Shown: positions 9,128 to 18,782 of the stretch, in pieces
How the letters are laid out: each line of letters begins with the position of its first letter
Numbering within the stretch: the first letter of the stretch is position 1
The notes under the pieces: model-generated
The model's database searches: none
What the model was told of the DNA's origin: nothing
The model's input: the letters and a program-made list of their open reading frames with translations, nothing else
Assembly (NCBI RefSeq): GCF_025165815.1
Contig: NZ_JAFFZE010000003.1
Span: 83,408 to 147,407, forward strand
Direction: 5' to 3'
From: Actinophytocola gossypii
GTDB lineage: Bacteria; Actinomycetota; Actinomycetes; Mycobacteriales; Pseudonocardiaceae
DNA: 64,000 bases
Translations under genes and position numbers: made by a program

Positions 9128-10279
9128 GTGATCGCAACCCCCGACCAGCGCCTGGACGCGCTACGCGGGCCCGCACCCCGCATGCACCACAACGCACGAA
9201 CCCTGGCCGCGCTGGAAAACAACCCCCGCTGCATGCTGCGTGCCGTGCTGGACGCCTCCGGCTCCGACAAGGCCGCGATCGCCGCCCACACCGGCTACCA
9301 AGCTCCCTTCGGCCAATCCTCCTTCGCCCTCGCGCGCGGCAACGTCTTCGAGACGATGGTGAAGGCCAACGGCTGCGCGGAGTTGCTCCGGGTCCTGCGC
9401 GAGACCCTCCAGCTCACGCTGCCAGAGGTGGGCTACCAGGACCTCAACGACGTCGGCGGTGACGGCCGCGCCGAATCCCGCCACGCCCGCACCACGCACC
9501 TGCTGACGGCCGCGGCCCGCGGCCACGGCAGCGACACGCTCTACGACCACCCGATGCTGCGGCTCGTCGTCGGCGGGCACCCGGTGTTCCTCGAGCCGGA
9601 TCTCGTCGCCTTCCGCGTCGACGACCGCTTCCACGTCGTGGAAATCAAGAGTTTTCCGATCGTCGACGACCAGGCTGCGCCCGCGCAGGTGCGGGCGGCG
9701 ACGACCCACGCATGTGCCTACATCATCGCGTTGCGGGCCATGCTCGCCGCAAGCGGCATTGGCCCCGAATCCGTGTCCGACACGATCGTGCTGATCGCGC
9801 CGAAGGACTTCACCAACCGTCCGACCGGGGCGTTCGTCGACGCCCGCAAGCAGGTCGCCACCCTGACCCGGCAGCTGGAGCGGATCCAGCGCATCGGCGA
9901 CCTGGTCGAGCTCCTGCCCGAAGGGTTGACGTTCGACCTCGCCGCCGACGACACCGGCCGCCCGCAGCGTCCGGCACAGGAGCTGGCCGAGGCGCTGGAC
10001 CAGGTACCCGCCACCTACTATCCGGAATGTCTCAACCACTGCGAGATGGCGTTCTATTGTCGCTCCCGAGCCCGCGCTGACGGTTCGCTGGACGTGCTCG
10101 GATCCGCGGTCCGCGAGCAACTCGGTGGCGTCGACACCGTGACCATGGCCCTCGGCCTGGCTCGCGGGACGTTGACACCGAACGACGATCAGGTCGAGAT
10201 GGCCGTCGCATTGCGGCACGCCGCCCGGTTGCGGGTCGAGCTGCACAACTCCCCCGGCGCGGCGGGAGCAGCCTCATGA
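9128..10279 (+). CDS. Cas4/AddB-like PD-(D/E)XK nuclease with predicted Fe-S cluster
   Basis: A 383-residue predicted RecB-type nuclease. The core shows EPDLVAFRVDD (about residues 155-165) followed by VEIKSF (about 170), the D...ExK signature that binds metal and cuts DNA. A lone cysteine near residue 35 (NPRCML) and a late trio (PECLNHCEMAFYC, about residues 303-313) match the one-plus-three cysteine layout that holds a 4Fe-4S cluster in Cas4 and AddB. The GTG at 9128 follows AAGGAAC. Its last codons overlap the next gene as ATGA. There are no cas1/cas2 genes or repeats nearby, so it is not part of CRISPR adaptation. Pairing with the helicase two genes downstream resembles DNA-end-processing machines. 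Confidence 0.8.
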   Translation: MIATPDQRLDALRGPAPRMHHNARTLAALENNPRCMLRAVLDASGSDKAAIAAHTGYQAPFGQSSFALARGNVFETMVKANGCAELLRVLRETLQLTLPEVGYQDLNDVGGDGRAESRHARTTHLLTAAARGHGSDTLYDHPMLRLVVGGHPVFLEPDLVAFRVDDRFHVVEIKSFPIVDDQAAPAQVRAATTHACAYIIALRAMLAASGIGPESVSDTIVLIAPKDFTNRPTGAFVDARKQVATLTRQLERIQRIGDLVELLPEGLTFDLAADDTGRPQRPAQELAEALDQVPATYYPECLNHCEMAFYCRSRARADGSLDVLGSAVREQLGGVDTVTMALGLARGTLTPNDDQVEMAVALRHAARLRVELHNSPGAAGAAS

Positions 10280-11808
10280 GCCGGGTATCCGCACTGGCCC
10301 ACCTAGAGGCGATGGAGGCGATGGAGGCGATGCCCCTGACCCGCTTCCGGCACCGACACCTGTCCGACCGGCCGCTGGTGGTGATTCCGCTGACCATGGC
10401 GGGAGAGGCGGGAACCCCTCTGGCGGTGCTGGTCGGAGAAAGCAGGAGGTCGTCGACCCTGCTGGTCGTCGGCCAGCCGCGCAACCGGGACCAGCGGTTC
10501 GCGTTCGCCGCCGAATTCGGCCGGATCGTGATGGGCTACATCGACTCCTGCCGCCAGGACCGCCTGGAAATCCCCTCCCGCGGAGAGGAGCGGCGTTCCC
10601 GCTACACCTCTGCTCCGCAGATCCTGGTTCCCAACAACGGCGGGATCAAGGCGCTGAGCGACCTGGGCCGCATGTGCCGGTTCCGCCGCACGGACGGCCC
10701 GTACCCGGTGCCCGCGGTCGTACCCGAACTCGGGAAGTGGCTGACGTTCCTGGTCGAAACGGCCGAGCAGGCGGGCACCTCGATGCTGCTGCCGATGACC
10801 GGCCTGCTCGGCGAGCACTGGGCCACCGGTCAGAGCGCACTCGAGGACCAGAACTTGGCCTCGCTCATGGCCTGGATCTCTCCCCCGGATGGGCTGACCG
10901 TCCAGGAGGCCATGGCCGACGCCGAGAACCCCGAATTGTGCCCGCCCGCGGGTCCCGCGACGTCCCCGCAGTTCGACAACACCTACCTCGCCCCCGCCAT
11001 GCGGCGATTCGACACCGCGCGGGCGACCGGCAATGAGCAGGCGCTGGCCGAAGCCCAGGCCGACCTGCGGGGGTTGCTCAGCGAACAGCTCAATCCGACC
11101 TGGCGTCTGATGTGGACCGCCCTTGCGCTGCTGCGCGGCGTCGACGAGGCGCCGCGGGCGGCCGCACGCTTCGAGCGCGACTGCGACTCCTTCACCGACT
11201 ACTCCGACTATCAGGACTCCGGCGACGCCCGGCCGCAGCCCAAACGAGACGGCGCGATCAGGGCTGCTCGGCGGCTGAGCAGGCTGGAGCGCGCGCTGGC
11301 CGACTTCGAAGCCGACATGGCCTTCGACGACCCATACGTCCGCGCCGACCAGCGCAGCCTCGGCGAGGCGTTCGCCGGAACGGTTGTGGCAGCCGAACCC
11401 GACCGGGTCGACATCACCGCGTCGAACCGGCGGGTGCCGAGGCCACGGGTCACCGTGCGCACCCTGGATCCCGTCCGACTGGTCGACGACACCAAGCTGA
11501 TCAGCCCGACGATGCCACCCGGACACAAAGCCGAGATCGTCTCCATCGTGCGCGACGGCGACGCGAGCTTGATCATGGTGGAGGTCACCGGCGGTATGGG
11601 CCGCGCCCGGGTCCCGAGACCGGGAACCGTACCTGTTGTCGAGCAGCACATCGACTACCTGCCCGACCCCGGCTGGCGGCCGACCCCGGTGTTCCCGGAA
11701 GCAGACCAGATCCCGTGGACGCACGCCGGCGACCCGGAAGACTCCGAAACCATGGATCCCGTTGCAGCCGGCCAGGCCGCGACCGAGGAGTGGGGCGATG
11801 ACAACTAA
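10276..11808 (+). CDS. Uncharacterised 510-residue cassette protein
   Basis: I do not recognise a family. The N-terminal 120 residues look like a compact alpha/beta domain (VVIPLTMAG, TLLVVGQPRNRDQRF). The middle (residues 160-330) is mostly helical, and the C-terminal 150 residues are beta-rich (VTVRTLDPVRLVDDTKLISP, AEIVSIVRDGDASLIMVEVT), possibly an OB-like or SH3-like fold; these fold guesses come from composition only. Near the start, an in-frame GAGGCGATG repeat gives EAMEAMEAM. It overlaps the nuclease gene (ATGA) upstream and the helicase gene by 11 bases downstream, implying coupled translation and a shared complex. No transmembrane segment is visible. Confidence 0.75.
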   Translation: MSRVSALAHLEAMEAMEAMPLTRFRHRHLSDRPLVVIPLTMAGEAGTPLAVLVGESRRSSTLLVVGQPRNRDQRFAFAAEFGRIVMGYIDSCRQDRLEIPSRGEERRSRYTSAPQILVPNNGGIKALSDLGRMCRFRRTDGPYPVPAVVPELGKWLTFLVETAEQAGTSMLLPMTGLLGEHWATGQSALEDQNLASLMAWISPPDGLTVQEAMADAENPELCPPAGPATSPQFDNTYLAPAMRRFDTARATGNEQALAEAQADLRGLLSEQLNPTWRLMWTALALLRGVDEAPRAAARFERDCDSFTDYSDYQDSGDARPQPKRDGAIRAARRLSRLERALADFEADMAFDDPYVRADQRSLGEAFAGTVVAAEPDRVDITASNRRVPRPRVTVRTLDPVRLVDDTKLISPTMPPGHKAEIVSIVRDGDASLIMVEVTGGMGRARVPRPGTVPVVEQHIDYLPDPGWRPTPVFPEADQIPWTHAGDPEDSETMDPVAAGQAATEEWGDDN

Positions 11809-13144
11809 CGACCACACCGGCTTCGACCCGGCTGCCGCCGCCGATGTGGCGACTACCGCGATCCTGGCCGACCTCGCAGATGCCGCCAACCGGGCGGTGG
11901 TCGTGGACTCGCCACCCGGCGCTGGCAAGAGCACGCTAGTGGTCCGAGCCGCGGGTGACCTCGTCGAAGGCGATGAGCGACCGATCATCGTCGCCCAGAC
12001 CAACAACCAGGTCGACGACCTGGTTGTCCGCTTGGCCGAGGCGCACCCGGACATCACGATCGGCCGGCTCAGCGCGTCCAGCTACACCACGCCGCCGACC
12101 GTCGACGCCCTCGCGAACACCATCGTCGCCACCCGCGTGGCCGACCTGGCCGGCTGCAGGATCGTCGTCGGCACCTCCGCCAAATGGGCCACCGTCCGCG
12201 ATGAGACCTTCGGCTGGGCGATCCTGGACGAGTCGTACCAGATGCGCTCGGACATGCTGCTCCAGATCGTCGAGAGGTTCGACCGCGGCCTGTTCGTCGG
12301 GGACCCCGGTCAGCTGGACCCCTTCACCGTCGTGGGCACCGAACGGTGGATCGGGCTGCCCCACGACCCGACTCAGAACGGCGTCACAGTGATGCTGGAG
12401 CACAACCCCGGCACCCCCGTGCACCGCCTGCCGGTGTCCTGGCGCCTTCCGACCACCGCCGCCCCGACCGTCGCCCGGGCCTTTTACCCGTTCGCTGGCT
12501 TCAACGCGGGAATCGGAGAAGGGGTTCGCGCGCTGGAGTTCCGCTCCGCGGGATTTGGCAGCAGCGTCTTGGACGAGACCCTGGCAATGGCGTTCGCCAC
12601 CGGCTGGGCGCTGCACGAGCTGCCTCGCCGCCACGTCCCGCGCACCGACAGCGAGACCATCCAGGCGACCGCGGACCTCGCAGTCCGGCTGCTGGACCGC
12701 GGCGCGATCGCCACCTGCGAACGCCACCGCGACGGCCGGGTTCTGGACGCCGGGGACATCGCGATCGGCGTAGCCCACCGCGACCAGGCCGACCTGGTCC
12801 GAGCCGCGCTCGCCCGCACAGGCCGCCCGTACGCGGGGCAGGTCGCGGTCGACACGGCCAACCGCCTGCAGGGCCGCGAATTCGAGGTCGTGATCGTCGT
12901 GCACCCGCTGTCCGGTCGCCGGGACGCGACCGCGTTCCACCTGGAGGCCGGACGGTTGTGCGTACTCACCTCTCGGCACCGGCAGGCGTGCATCGTCGTC
13001 GCCCGCGAAGGGATCACCGACCTCCTGGACAGCCACCCGTCGACCGACGCCGTGCACCTGTCGGTGCCGGCGAAGTTCCCGGACGGCTGGGAGGCCAACC
13101 AGGTCGTGCTGGCCAAGCTCGCCCGACATCGCGTTGCCGCATGA
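11798..13144 (+). CDS. SF1 (Upf1/Dna2-like) helicase, AAA_11/AAA_12 type
   Basis: A 448-residue superfamily 1 helicase. Visible motifs: I, SPPGAGKST (residues 38-46); II, ILDESYQM (about 141), with DES in place of the usual DEA; III, GDPGQLDPF (about 167); V, NRLQGREFEVVIVV (about 354); VI, LTSRHRQACIVV (about 389). This order is typical of DNA2/Upf1-like helicases, but the protein is short, essentially just the two RecA cores. The ATG at 11798 lies inside the end of the preceding gene with GAGGAGTGGGG upstream. With the Fe-S nuclease of the same operon it could form a Dna2/AddAB-like nuclease-helicase split over two chains. The Wadjet operon begins 72 bases downstream on the same strand. Confidence 0.85.
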   Translation: MTTNDHTGFDPAAAADVATTAILADLADAANRAVVVDSPPGAGKSTLVVRAAGDLVEGDERPIIVAQTNNQVDDLVVRLAEAHPDITIGRLSASSYTTPPTVDALANTIVATRVADLAGCRIVVGTSAKWATVRDETFGWAILDESYQMRSDMLLQIVERFDRGLFVGDPGQLDPFTVVGTERWIGLPHDPTQNGVTVMLEHNPGTPVHRLPVSWRLPTTAAPTVARAFYPFAGFNAGIGEGVRALEFRSAGFGSSVLDETLAMAFATGWALHELPRRHVPRTDSETIQATADLAVRLLDRGAIATCERHRDGRVLDAGDIAIGVAHRDQADLVRAALARTGRPYAGQVAVDTANRLQGREFEVVIVVHPLSGRRDATAFHLEAGRLCVLTSRHRQACIVVAREGITDLLDSHPSTDAVHLSVPAKFPDGWEANQVVLAKLARHRVAA

Positions 13145-13202
13145 CTCCGTCACGGGGCGGGAGGTGAACCAGATGTATCTGCTGCGTCACACCGGCGCGC
13201 CG

Positions 13203-13208
13203 TACTCT
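13203..13208 (+). promoter_or_regulatory. Candidate leaderless -10 element for jetA
   Basis: TACTCT fits the TAnnnT -10 pattern and lies eight bases before the jetA ATG at 13217, where no Shine-Dalgarno is seen. It would let the Wadjet operon be transcribed on its own in addition to read-through from the helicase gene. No clear -35 box is visible. Confidence 0.3.
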
Positions 13209-13216
13209 GAGCGACG

Positions 13217-14737
13217 ATGAGCACACGAGGTGTAGAGGGTGCATACCAGGGTGCGCTTCGCGCCTTCCAGAACCCAATGCTTGATCTGCTCCACCGGACG
13301 TATGCGCCGTTCGTGGTGACCGTGCTGGCGATGTTGTTCACCCCTGAGCGGCCAACCGTGGCGGTGGCGGATGCACATGCGGAGATCGACGACACCCTCG
13401 ACCAGCTGCGGGCTGCGGGATACGGCGACGAGGACAACCAGCCGCTGCCTGCCGGGAACGCGCGCGACCTGTGCCGGCAGTGGGTCTACGCAGGCTGGCT
13501 GGTGCGACAGGTGTCCGACAACGACATCGAGGTGTACCGGTTGTCCGCACACGGAGTCGGCGCGCTTGAGGTCGCCGGCCGGGTCGGCGGAGCCCGGACC
13601 AGGGTGTCAGAGTCCCGGGTCAGGACGTTGTTGGACGCAATCGAGCGGCTCGCGCAGGACGCCGATCCGGATGTGATGGCCCGTATCGCGCGGCTCGAGG
13701 TGGAGATCCGGCAGCGTCAGCAGGAGCTCGCCCGTCTCGAACAGGGCGGCACCGTGGATGCCGTTGATGACGAGCAGTTGCTCGAGGCGGCCGAGAACGT
13801 GCTGCATCTGGCGCGGGAACTGCCCGCCGATTTTGCCCGCGTGGCTGAGTCGATCAAAGTGATGCAGCGGGATGTCGTCGCGGAGTTGCGGCAGGACGTG
13901 CGGCCGACCGGTGAGGTGCTGCGCGAGTACCTGGCCCGCGGCCAGCAGATCATGGACACGACACCGGAAGGCCGCGCGTTCGCCGGGGCGTTGCGCCTGA
14001 TCGGTGATCCGGCGCAGATCGACGACCTGTGGAGCCAGCTGCACACGGTGTTGCGGCACCGATTCACCGACTTGCTGCCGGAGCTCCAGCGAAGGGAACT
14101 CACCGAGATCGCCCGCCGGATCGAGCAGGGCGTCAACGAGGTGCTGACGGCACAACGCCAGGCGTCCCATGTGATCACCACTCAGGTCCGCAACCATGAC
14201 CCGTTGCGAGACCGCCAGGTGGACGAGCTGTTGCGGGACGTGATGTCCGGATTCCACAAGTGGGTACCCAACTCGCGGCGCAGCGCGACTGTGGACCCGC
14301 TGCGCCGCCTTCCGGTGGCCGATGTCGGGCACCTGCGGCAAACGATGAGCGATGTGCGGCCACCTCAACCACCCGCGCCTTTGCGGGAATGGGACGAAGC
14401 GGAGGACGTGCCAGACGCCGACACCCGCGCGTGGGGTGGTCCTCGGTACGCCGAACTGCGTGCGCACCTGGCGGCGTTCGCAGACGACGCGGAGCGTGTC
14501 GATGTCGCGGCCGCGTTCCGCGCAGCGCCTGAGGAGCTCCAACGACCAGTTGATCTGCTCGGCCTGCTGGAGATCGCGCATGACTCCGGAATGACCGATA
14601 CGGCTGAGGTCACGGTGGTCGAAGCGGTCCGCCCCGACCAGACCCGCCGACGGTTCGCGTTCGGCGGCGTGTCGGTGACGAACCTTGCGACGAGCCCGGT
14701 GCCGGCCAGCGCTGACGGGAGTGACGACGATGAGTGA
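13217..14737 (+). CDS. jetA: Wadjet anti-plasmid system protein JetA (DUF3375, kleisin-like)
   Basis: JetA is the MukF-like kleisin of Wadjet, a bacterial SMC system that recognises and cleaves circular plasmid DNA. This 506-residue protein has the DUF3375 look of type I: a helical/winged-helix N-terminus ([16 protein letters not shown]), long helices through residues 140-340 ([18 protein letters not shown]), and an acidic C-terminal tail (SADGSDDDE). Assignment rests mainly on the order JetA-JetB-JetC-JetD, with strong hits for JetC and JetD by motif. Its stop is overlapped by the jetB ATG. Length agrees with type I JetA proteins (about 480-500 residues). Confidence 0.85.
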   Translation: MSTRGVEGAYQGALRAFQNPMLDLLHRTYAPFVVTVLAMLFTPERPTVAVADAHAEIDDTLDQLRAAGYGDEDNQPLPAGNARDLCRQWVYAGWLVRQVSDNDIEVYRLSAHGVGALEVAGRVGGARTRVSESRVRTLLDAIERLAQDADPDVMARIARLEVEIRQRQQELARLEQGGTVDAVDDEQLLEAAENVLHLARELPADFARVAESIKVMQRDVVAELRQDVRPTGEVLREYLARGQQIMDTTPEGRAFAGALRLIGDPAQIDDLWSQLHTVLRHRFTDLLPELQRRELTEIARRIEQGVNEVLTAQRQASHVITTQVRNHDPLRDRQVDELLRDVMSGFHKWVPNSRRSATVDPLRRLPVADVGHLRQTMSDVRPPQPPAPLREWDEAEDVPDADTRAWGGPRYAELRAHLAAFADDAERVDVAAAFRAAPEELQRPVDLLGLLEIAHDSGMTDTAEVTVVEAVRPDQTRRRFAFGGVSVTNLATSPVPASADGSDDDE

Positions 14738-15401
14738 ACCGGACAGCGACGAAGCCGACTGGTCGGATGACACGGCGGCGGGGTTCATCGCGCCGGTCTC
14801 GATGGAGGATGACCCGGCGGAACTGTTCGCCGGTGACGCGGGCACGCTCGACGCGGATGTGCGGCGGGTGCTGGTCCAACTGCTGCGGCGCAAGTTCTTG
14901 CTGGCCGAGAAGTACCCGGCACAGTGGCGCACGTTGCAGGAGAACCAGCAGATCATCGAGTCACGGTTGCATGACCTGTTCGTCCGGCTCGTGGTCGATC
15001 ACGACCGCGGTATCGCCTACAAGCAGCAAGTGCGCTCCGCGGAGCTGGACGTGCCGATCCTGCTCAAGGACGACCCCTACAACCGTGCCGAGACCTTGGT
15101 GCTGGTGCACCTGCGAACCGTCTTCCAACGGGAAAGTGGTACGGGCGAGACATCCGCTCGGGTGGACATCGAAGAGCTGGAACAGACCGTGCTGACCTAT
15201 TTCGATCCGGAGGACCACAACCTGGCCCGCGGCCAGCGCGACATCCGTAAGGCAATAGAGCGGCTGGCCACCGAAGGACTGATCACCGAGGAGTCCGCGG
15301 GGCGGTACCGGATCACACCGCTGGTCGAGGTTGTGCTGAGCACCGAGAAGCTCACCGAGCTGAACCAGTGGCTGCGCGAACGGAACGAGGTTACGTCGTG
15401 A
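14730..15401 (+). CDS. jetB: Wadjet protein JetB (DUF4194, MukE-like)
   Basis: A 223-residue accessory subunit of the Wadjet SMC complex (KITE/MukE role), which links the kleisin to the SMC. Its DUF4194 character shows in [18 protein letters not shown] near residue 48, [20 protein letters not shown] near residue 105, and a C-terminal winged-helix part with [16 protein letters not shown]. The first 35 residues are acidic and probably disordered. It starts inside the end of jetA (ATGAGTGA) and its own stop overlaps the jetC GTG as GTGA, so the three genes are translationally coupled. Confidence 0.85.
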   Translation: MSEPDSDEADWSDDTAAGFIAPVSMEDDPAELFAGDAGTLDADVRRVLVQLLRRKFLLAEKYPAQWRTLQENQQIIESRLHDLFVRLVVDHDRGIAYKQQVRSAELDVPILLKDDPYNRAETLVLVHLRTVFQRESGTGETSARVDIEELEQTVLTYFDPEDHNLARGQRDIRKAIERLATEGLITEESAGRYRITPLVEVVLSTEKLTELNQWLRERNEVTS

Positions 15402-18400
15402 GCATGATCGACACGCTGTTCGGGCTGATCCCAGTGGCCTCCCGTGGCCAGCAGTGGGTCGCGCGGAACCTGCAGTTGGTCAACTGGGGCGGCTACGATG
15501 GGTACCACCAGGTGAGGCTCGCTTCCGGCGCGACCCTGCTCAGCGGGGGTTCCGGGTCGGGCAAGTCGACACTGATGGACTCCTACATCGCGTTGCTCAT
15601 GCCGCACACGACACCGTTCAACGGGGCGTCCAACGGCGGTGTCGTCGGCCGGCCCAGAGGCAAGGACCAGCGCAACATCCTCTCCTACGCGCGCGGGAAA
15701 CTCGACGAGTCTCGGACCGATGGCGAGACGAGATCGCAGGTGCTGCGTGGGGACGGCCGCGACACCTGGTCGGCGATCGCGATGACCTGGGTCGACCACA
15801 CCGGTGCCGAGTTCACCGCGCTCCGGGCCTGGTACGTGCCATCATCCGCCCGCACCCTCGACGACATCGGCCCGGTCCGCGCCACCTGTGACAGCTCGTA
15901 CGACCTACGCACACTGGAAGCCGTGGCGAAACCGGACATCAAGCTCGCCCGTGCAGCGGTCACCGCAACCGGCCTCACCTGCTTCGAGACCGACAAGGAA
16001 TTCATCGCGCGACTGCACACCACGCTTGGCATCGGGGCCGCAGGCGACGGGCACAAGGCGGTCGGGCTGCTCGGCCGAATCCAGGCCGGCCAGCAGATCA
16101 CCACGGTTGACGCGCTGTACAAGACGATGGTCCTCGAAGAACCGTCCACATTGACCACGGCGGACGCGGTGGTGCAGCAGTTCGACGAATTGTCCGGCAC
16201 GCGGAAGCGGATGATCACCGCCCGGCAGCAGGTGAAGGCGTTGACGCCAATCCGCGAACATCGGGACACCATCGACGACGCGAAGGCACAGCTGCGGGTC
16301 ATCGACGACGTCGGGGCGTTCACCGACGCCTCGTCCCCCGCCGCGTTGTGGCGTCACGAACGCCGGCTTGACCTGTTACGCGCGGCCGAGGAAGACCTGG
16401 CACGGCGGCACCGCCAAGCCGAGCAGAACGTGCTGGAGACAGACGCGTTGATCAAGGCGGCGGAGTCCCAGCGCGACGGGGTGATCGACACCCTGCGCGC
16501 CTCCGGCGGCGACCGGTTGGACACCGCACTTCGAGAGATCCGCGGCGTGGAGCAGCAGCTGGCCAACGTCGAACGCTCGCGGGAGCGACTGGACCGGGCG
16601 CTGGACACCATCGGTGCCACCGTGTCGACCGAACCGGATTTCGCCGCGCTGGTCGAGACAGCACACCGAGTACTTGCCGACACCGACGCCAGGAAAACTG
16701 CGCAAACGCAGTTCGCTGAGGCAATGGCGGAACAACGGGACGCCGAACGAGTCCTGACGAGGTTGCGTGCCGAGCGCAAGGCCGCCAAGACACGCCGGAG
16801 CAACTTCCCGGACGACCTGCACAATGCACGCGCCGCGCTGGCCGAGGCCGCCAAGCTCACTCCGGACGACCTGCCGTTCGTCGGTGAGCTGATCGAAGTA
16901 CGAACGGAGTTCGAGCCGTGGCGGGAAGCGTTCAACCTGGCGCTTGGCGGGTTCGCCTCCCGGATGCTGATCGACATCGGCCAGTTGAGCTCATTCCGCG
17001 AGGCGATCAACGCGGTGTCGCTCCCCTGGCGCGTCCAGTTTGAGGGGGTGCGCACTGGTCTGCGCGACGAGGTCGGACTGGAGGATAAGACGCTCCCCGG
17101 CCGGCTCGACTACCGGCCATCGCCGTTCACTGCCTGGCTCAAGAGCGAACTCGCCCGCCGGTTCGACTACGTCTGTGTCGAGACACCTAGGCTGCTTGGG
17201 CAATACCCCAAGGCACTCACGATCACCGGCCAGACGTCGGACCGCAGTCGGGGCGCGCACGGCGGTCACGGCCGGCGCAACCTGCTCGGCTTCACCAACA
17301 GCAGGCTGCTCGCCGACCTCGAAACCCGGATCGGCCATGCCCAACAACGCCTTGACATCGCCGAAGAGCGGGTGACGGAGGCGGAGACGACCCTCAACTC
17401 GTTCGAGGCCAGACGCGCTGCCTACCAGGCCCTGACCGAGCTGTCCTGGGGCCAGGTGGACGTCGCGTCGGTCAAGGCAGAACGGGACCGCTGGTCGCGC
17501 GTCATCGACGAGGTGCGGGCGGGCAACCCGGAGATCGATCGGCTTCAGCAGGATGTGGAGAAGCTCAAGAAGCGGGTCACCAAGCTGACCGAGCGCATCG
17601 GCCAGCAGAAGGGCGAGGCAAAGACGCTCGGCGAGTCTTGGGAATCGACGGTCGACGAGGTGGATCACGCCCAGCAGGCACTCGACATCGCCGTGGAGAC
17701 CGGCATAGAGGTCAGCCGAGAACACCGGGCATACCTGGCGACGCTGTTCGACGGAGCCCCAGACGACACCGCCCCGACCGCAGCGCTCGCAGAGTTCGAC
17801 GCCGCCATGAAACGTGCCACCGAGCGGCTCCGCGCCGACAAGCAGTCCGCTACGGAATCGATCAGCCGATCGGAGAAGGCACTACACGACACATTCTCGA
17901 CGTTCGTCGAACGCTGGCCCAACCCGAACCTCGGCACCGACCCGCACGCCTCCTACCGCGACTTCGACCACCTGCTCACCGACCTGGAGACCAACGGCCT
18001 GCACGAGCTAGAGACCGAGTGGCGCGACAGCCTGCTCAAACTCTCCGGCAACGACCTCACCAGCCTCGACAGTGAACTCGCCGCCGCTGTCCGAGAGATC
18101 CGCGACCGGATCGACCCCGTCAACCGCATCCTCGCCGACCTGCCATTCGCCGACGACGACCACCGGCTGCGCATCGACCCGCAGGAAAGCCACTCCGCGG
18201 TGCGCGCCCGGTTCCGCAAGGAACTACGCGACGTACGTGCCTTCATCGACAAGGCGACGGCGGACGCCGACCGCGAACGCGCCTACCACCGGATGGCCAA
18301 GGTGATCGACCGCATCCGCCGCACCGCGCCCGACTTCGCCGACCTGATCGACGTGCGCAACCACGTCCGAATCAGCGCCGAGAAACGCAATCTCGACGGC

Positions 18401-18748
18401 GAGCACGTCGCCGTGTACGACCACATCGGCGAGAAGTCCGGCGGCGAGTCCCAAGAACTGGTCGCGTTCATCGTCGGTGCCGCGTTGCGCTACCAACTGG
18501 GCGACGCCGGCGCCGAACGCCCCCGCTACGCCCCCGTCTTCCTCGACGAGGCACTCATCAAGGCGGACGCGCACTTCACCGGCCGGGCCATCGGCGCCTG
18601 GCGCGGACTCGGCTTCCAACTCATCATCGGCGCACCCAACGACAAGCACAGCGCGATCGAGCCGCACGTGGACGCGGAGTACCTGATCCTCAAGACCACC
18701 CAGGGCCGGTCCTGGGCAAAACCCATCATCGGTGTATCCGACACATGA
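15398..18748 (+). CDS. jetC: Wadjet SMC ATPase JetC (MukB-like)
   Basis: The 1116-residue SMC motor that extrudes plasmid DNA loops in Wadjet. It shows an N-terminal Walker [10 protein letters not shown] (about residues 47-55), long coiled coils between about 280 and 1000 interrupted by a globular middle portion, a C-terminal ABC signature [10 protein letters not shown] near residue 1012 and Walker [12 protein letters not shown] near 1047. A conserved-type [11 protein letters not shown] tail closes the protein. The GTG at 15398 overlaps the jetB stop; an ATG two codons later (15404) is the alternative. All ATPase residues expected for activity are visible, so the motor looks functional. Confidence 0.9.
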   Translation: MSMIDTLFGLIPVASRGQQWVARNLQLVNWGGYDGYHQVRLASGATLLSGGSGSGKSTLMDSYIALLMPHTTPFNGASNGGVVGRPRGKDQRNILSYARGKLDESRTDGETRSQVLRGDGRDTWSAIAMTWVDHTGAEFTALRAWYVPSSARTLDDIGPVRATCDSSYDLRTLEAVAKPDIKLARAAVTATGLTCFETDKEFIARLHTTLGIGAAGDGHKAVGLLGRIQAGQQITTVDALYKTMVLEEPSTLTTADAVVQQFDELSGTRKRMITARQQVKALTPIREHRDTIDDAKAQLRVIDDVGAFTDASSPAALWRHERRLDLLRAAEEDLARRHRQAEQNVLETDALIKAAESQRDGVIDTLRASGGDRLDTALREIRGVEQQLANVERSRERLDRALDTIGATVSTEPDFAALVETAHRVLADTDARKTAQTQFAEAMAEQRDAERVLTRLRAERKAAKTRRSNFPDDLHNARAALAEAAKLTPDDLPFVGELIEVRTEFEPWREAFNLALGGFASRMLIDIGQLSSFREAINAVSLPWRVQFEGVRTGLRDEVGLEDKTLPGRLDYRPSPFTAWLKSELARRFDYVCVETPRLLGQYPKALTITGQTSDRSRGAHGGHGRRNLLGFTNSRLLADLETRIGHAQQRLDIAEERVTEAETTLNSFEARRAAYQALTELSWGQVDVASVKAERDRWSRVIDEVRAGNPEIDRLQQDVEKLKKRVTKLTERIGQQKGEAKTLGESWESTVDEVDHAQQALDIAVETGIEVSREHRAYLATLFDGAPDDTAPTAALAEFDAAMKRATERLRADKQSATESISRSEKALHDTFSTFVERWPNPNLGTDPHASYRDFDHLLTDLETNGLHELETEWRDSLLKLSGNDLTSLDSELAAAVREIRDRIDPVNRILADLPFADDDHRLRIDPQESHSAVRARFRKELRDVRAFIDKATADADRERAYHRMAKVIDRIRRTAPDFADLIDVRNHVRISAEKRNLDGEHVAVYDHIGEKSGGESQELVAFIVGAALRYQLGDAGAERPRYAPVFLDEALIKADAHFTGRAIGAWRGLGFQLIIGAPNDKHSAIEPHVDAEYLILKTTQGRSWAKPIIGVSDT

Positions 18749-18782
18749 CCGCCGACGCATCCGTCGCAGCGGAGGCAATATC

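Noticed and set aside
9128..10279. CRISPR adaptation gene cas4
   Set aside because: No cas1, cas2 or repeat array is visible anywhere in the window; the Fe-S nuclease sits with a helicase instead.
10303..13153. Long minus-strand frames across the cassette genes
   Set aside because: They oppose genes with nuclease and helicase motifs and lack recognisable protein patterns.
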